Source of the DNA: Promerops cafer
Taxonomy: Eukaryota > Chordata > Aves > Passeriformes > Nectariniidae
NCBI GenBank assembly: GCA_013398275.1
Contig: VZSE01004118.1
Coordinates: 248,001 to 312,000 of the forward strand
Length of the DNA stretch: 64,000 nt
Reading direction: 5' to 3'
Below the pieces are notes generated by a model. The model made no database searches, was not told the origin of the DNA, and saw nothing but the letters and a program-made list of their open reading frames with translations. Numbering within the stretch: the stretch's first letter is position 1; every line of letters begins with the position of its first letter. The translations under genes and the position numbers were made by a program. This document shows positions 61,426-64,000 of the stretch, piece by piece.

Positions 61426-63150
61426 TAGAATCTCAGATTCATAGAATAATGGAATCATTATGGTTCAAAGGGACCCTAAAGATCATTTAGTTCCAACCCC
61501 AATGCCATGGGCCACCCACTAGATCAGGTTGATTAGGGCCCCATCCAACCTGGTCTTTTCAGGGCTGGGGCATTGACAACCTCTGTGGGCAACCTGTTCT
61601 AGTGCTTCACCATCTTCTAAGTAAAGAATTTCTTCCTGACATCTAATCTCAACATCTAAAATCTTTCTGTTTGAAACCACTGCCCCATGTCCTGTCGCTA
61701 TCTGCCCATATAAGAAGTCCCTGTCCCTCCTTTTTATAAGCCCTCTTTAGGTACTAAAAGGCTGCAACAACGTCCCCCCAAAGCTTTCTGTTCTCCGAGC
61801 TGAACAACGTCTGAGTCTCTCAGTCTATCTTGTTAGGAGAAGTTCTGGAGCTCTTTGATTGTCTTCATGACCTCCTTTGGGCTGCTCTAACAGGTCCCTG
61901 TCTTTCTTGTGCTGGGACCCCAGAGCTGGATGCACCACTCCAGGTGGGGTGTCACAAAGACAGAACTGAGGGGCAGAATAACCTCCCTTCACCTGCAGGC
62001 CACCTCTCTTTTGATGCATTTGGGAAGTTTTATTTCTGGCCTGGGAGCACACAGTACAGTCTGATGTGCAGTTTGTTTTTACATGCCTCAGCACATCTCC
62101 AAGAGGGATCTATTCCAAGATCTCCGCAGGCACACAGCTGAGGCTCACTGGTCTGTCGTTGCCCAGATCTTTCTTTGCCCCTTTCTTTAAAACTGGAAGT
62201 GATGTTTCTCTTTTTCCAATCACCAGTTATCTGCCCTGGCTTTTCAAATGCAATGAAGAGCGGCTTGGCAAGATCAGTCAGTTCCCCCAGGACCCAGGAG
62301 TGCATCTCATCAGATTCCATAGACCTGTGGTTATTCAGCTTCACCGTGTGATCCTGAAGGCAGCTCTTCACAATCTGACCCTTCCTGAACATTGAGCACA
62401 ACACCCCCACCCCTCCTTCCCAGCCTGTCTCTTCTGAAAAGCTTGTAGCCCTCAACTGCAGTTCTCCATGCAGAGTCATGTAACTTGTGTCCCCTGTTTC
62501 TGTGATAGCAATTAGGTCATGGTTTTCTAATTGCACCATGGTTTCCAGCTCCTCTGGCTTGTTACCTGTGCTGCATGAATTGGTGTAGAGGCACTTCAGC
62601 TGAGCTATCCACCTCTTCATCTTCTGGGAAGAGCCCTCTCTAATTCTTTTGGGATGACTTACAGGTATTTCCCTGCTGTTCCCTGAAGTCCTGTTACTGA
62701 AAGTTCCTTACTGACACCCAGCAGAGCATCTCCTCTCCCCGCTGAATCTAGTTCAAAGCCCTGCTAAAAAGCCCTGCCACCTTTTCAGGTGCACCCCATC
62801 TGCTGTCAATATGCTCAGTCTCCCAAAGGCATATCCCAGATCATACAACCTGAAGTCCTGAGCATGGCACCAGTCTCAGCCAGTCCTCCTCCCTAGCCAC
62901 TAATCTGATTCTGCCTCAGTCCCTGTCCCTTCTGGAAGGACAGAAGAGAACATTAAATGTGCTCACGATCCTTTCAACATCTTTCCAAGGGACATAAAGC
63001 AGTTTTTGGTATTTCATGATATCTTCATCACAGCACCTTTCAATCCTACATGAAAGAGTAGGAGCAGGTGATAGTCCCCAGCTTTTATGAGTCTTGGAAG
63101 CCTCTTTGTGACATCCCAAACACGAGGCACCAACAGGCATAAAACCCCTC
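61426..63150 (-). mobile_element. internally deleted CR1 LINE retaining ORF1, EN and RT pieces
   Basis: The 3' end lies at 61426-61500 (ATAGAATAATGGAATCAT, then GGTTCAAAGGGACCCTAAAG). Going up the minus strand, the 3'-UTR and ORF2 C-terminus (LDVRKKFFT) are followed by a KDRDLLEQ-type segment near 61890. A jump leads to the RT entry (HRSMESDEMHSWVLGELTDL then DWKKRNITSSFKERGKER) at about 62160-62350. Another jump leads to the endonuclease start (LKCLYTNSCSTGNKPEELET, then VQLENHDLIAITET) at about 62510-62605. Beyond it, 62789-62800 encodes DGVH on the minus strand (ADGVHLKRW), the position of the catalytic Asp-x-x-His block of the SGNH-type esterase in CR1 ORF1. The upstream edge is uncertain (about 63150). 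At least two large internal deletions explain the short length. A retained ORF1 makes it unusual, since most CR1 copies lose the 5' half. Confidence 0.85.
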
Positions 63151-63649
63151 TAGAGAGGTTGTCTGGATGCCAAATGGCTTCTTCTGTGCGTCTCAGAGAG
63201 AAGTCAGAAATAACTAACCCCGTCCATGATTTTTTGGGGGTGCTTGCTCTAATACAGCTCTCTGATTGTACTAATCTAGTAGAATTCTCCTCTCCTTCAT
63301 CTTGACTACTCTAGTGATTGGGTAAAAAGTAAGGAATGTTTCTCCATTTCCTCTTGGAAGACTAAGATTTGAAAGGTAAACTGCCTCTACAAAAAGCTTC
63401 AGAAACAGCTTTGTTTTAGAAGATGAGGTACTCTGTTTGCAGTTCATTAAAAGAATTTCGTATCTGATACATTAGGTTAGCAAGCAGCAAATTTTTGATA
63501 CATCAGGTGAACCTCGCATAGATACCAACAAGGCTAAAAATGAACTTTAAGTAAGCAAAGCTGAAGTTCTCCACCAAGGTGCTGTTGCTACGAGGTGGAT
63601 GTGACATTGCCACTCTGAAAACACTTTATAAGCAAGTGCAGGAGCTGCC
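63151..63649. other. unique non-coding DNA
   Basis: Nothing recognised with confidence. Part of 63151-63250 may still belong to the CR1 5' region. Confidence 0.4.
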
Positions 63650-63859
63650 ATGGGGGCGGCAAAATTTACAAAGTGTCAGAGTCTTTGCTGTCTGTGCTGT
63701 TGTGCGCTGTCAGGGCTGCTCCTGATGGCTGTTTGTGTCCCTGCTGGATCTGCTGCCGTGGCTCTGCTCTCTCACCGGCTCACTAGCAGCTCTCAGAGGG
63801 ACTTTAATGGGGAAAGACCCATCCCAACCAATGCAGATCTTACTCATCACACTCTATAA
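63650..63859 (+). CDS. candidate small ORF with signal-peptide-like start (doubtful)
   Basis: A 69-codon frame starts at an ATG in a near-ideal Kozak context (GCTGCCATGG). Residues 1-10 are polar or basic. Residues 11-40 form a Cys-rich hydrophobic stretch (LCCLCCCALSGLLLMAVCVP) that could act as a signal peptide or membrane anchor, followed by a polar tail. TTTATAAG lies about 20 bases upstream, too close to the ATG to be an ordinary core promoter. I know no matching protein, no downstream splice site is evident, and GC-rich DNA often gives Leu/Ala/Cys-rich frames by chance. The call is speculative. Confidence 0.2.
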   Translation: MGAAKFTKCQSLCCLCCCALSGLLLMAVCVPAGSAAVALLSHRLTSSSQRDFNGERPIPTNADLTHHTL

Positions 63860-64000
63860 GCCAGCACTGGACCCATGGTGTTATCCTCTTTCCTGTGCTT
63901 CTCATAGTTATTTGTGGCATTTTGCTACTCTTCTACTTTTCTCTCCTTCTTTTTCTTCGTTTATGAAAAAATAGGTTTGGATTATCACTTTGGATCCCAA
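63860..64000. other. unique non-coding DNA to the window edge
   Basis: Nothing recognised. The sequence is pyrimidine-rich around 63920-63960. Confidence 0.4.

Noticed and set aside
1..64000. A prokaryotic or phage system (operons, CRISPR, toxin-antitoxin)
   Set aside because: CR1 LINEs, a tRNA-Ile SINE, avian-type LTRs and the lack of any compact gene array show vertebrate nuclear DNA.

Overview
The window is vertebrate nuclear DNA, almost certainly from a bird and probably a passerine. It is AT-rich with isolated GC-rich islands, has no gene-dense stretch, and contains no operon-like organisation or complete recognisable protein-coding gene. The identifiable content is avian transposable elements. 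These are at least eight CR1 LINE fragments (5.8, 14.5, 25.9, 37.9-39.3, 53.4-54.4, 58.2-58.8, 59.4-59.6 and 61.4-63.1 kb), two solo LTRs with 5-bp target-site duplications (11.04-11.99 kb and 39.44-39.97 kb), and one SINE with a tRNA-Ile-like head and a CR1-like tail (50.5 kb). The SINE is of the TguSINE1 type known from songbirds and is the main reason for calling a passerine.

Layout: 1-11 kb is unique AT-rich DNA with one small CR1 scrap and a possible polyadenylated 3' end near 7.0 kb. A CpG-rich solo LTR lies at 11.04-11.99 kb. From 12 to 22.7 kb the sequence is mostly unique, with one CR1 3' end at 14.5 kb. A 5,481-bp block (22,763-28,243) is followed by a single N and then repeated without visible change (28,245-33,725). 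Because the repeat abuts a one-base gap exactly, I read it as two contig ends that overlap but were never merged, so the real locus is probably about 5.5 kb shorter. From 33.7 to 37.8 kb the DNA is unique and holds a terminal-exon-like signal at 36.7 kb. A decayed CR1 reverse-transcriptase segment and an older solo LTR occupy 37.9-40.0 kb. From 40 to 50 kb the sequence is unique, apart from a 627-bp perfect ATAAA pentanucleotide array ending at a one-base gap (46,331-46,958). From 50 to 64 kb there is the SINE, a coding-like but frameshifted segment at 52.8-53.3 kb that I could not identify, and several CR1 fragments in both orientations. The last of these keeps traces of ORF1, the endonuclease start and part of the RT.

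I do not see a previously undescribed biological system. The observations that most deserve follow-up are the suspected false duplication, the perfect pentanucleotide array, the unidentified coding-like segment, and the two precisely bounded solo LTRs. Family names rest on remembered similarity to avian repeats; no database search was possible.
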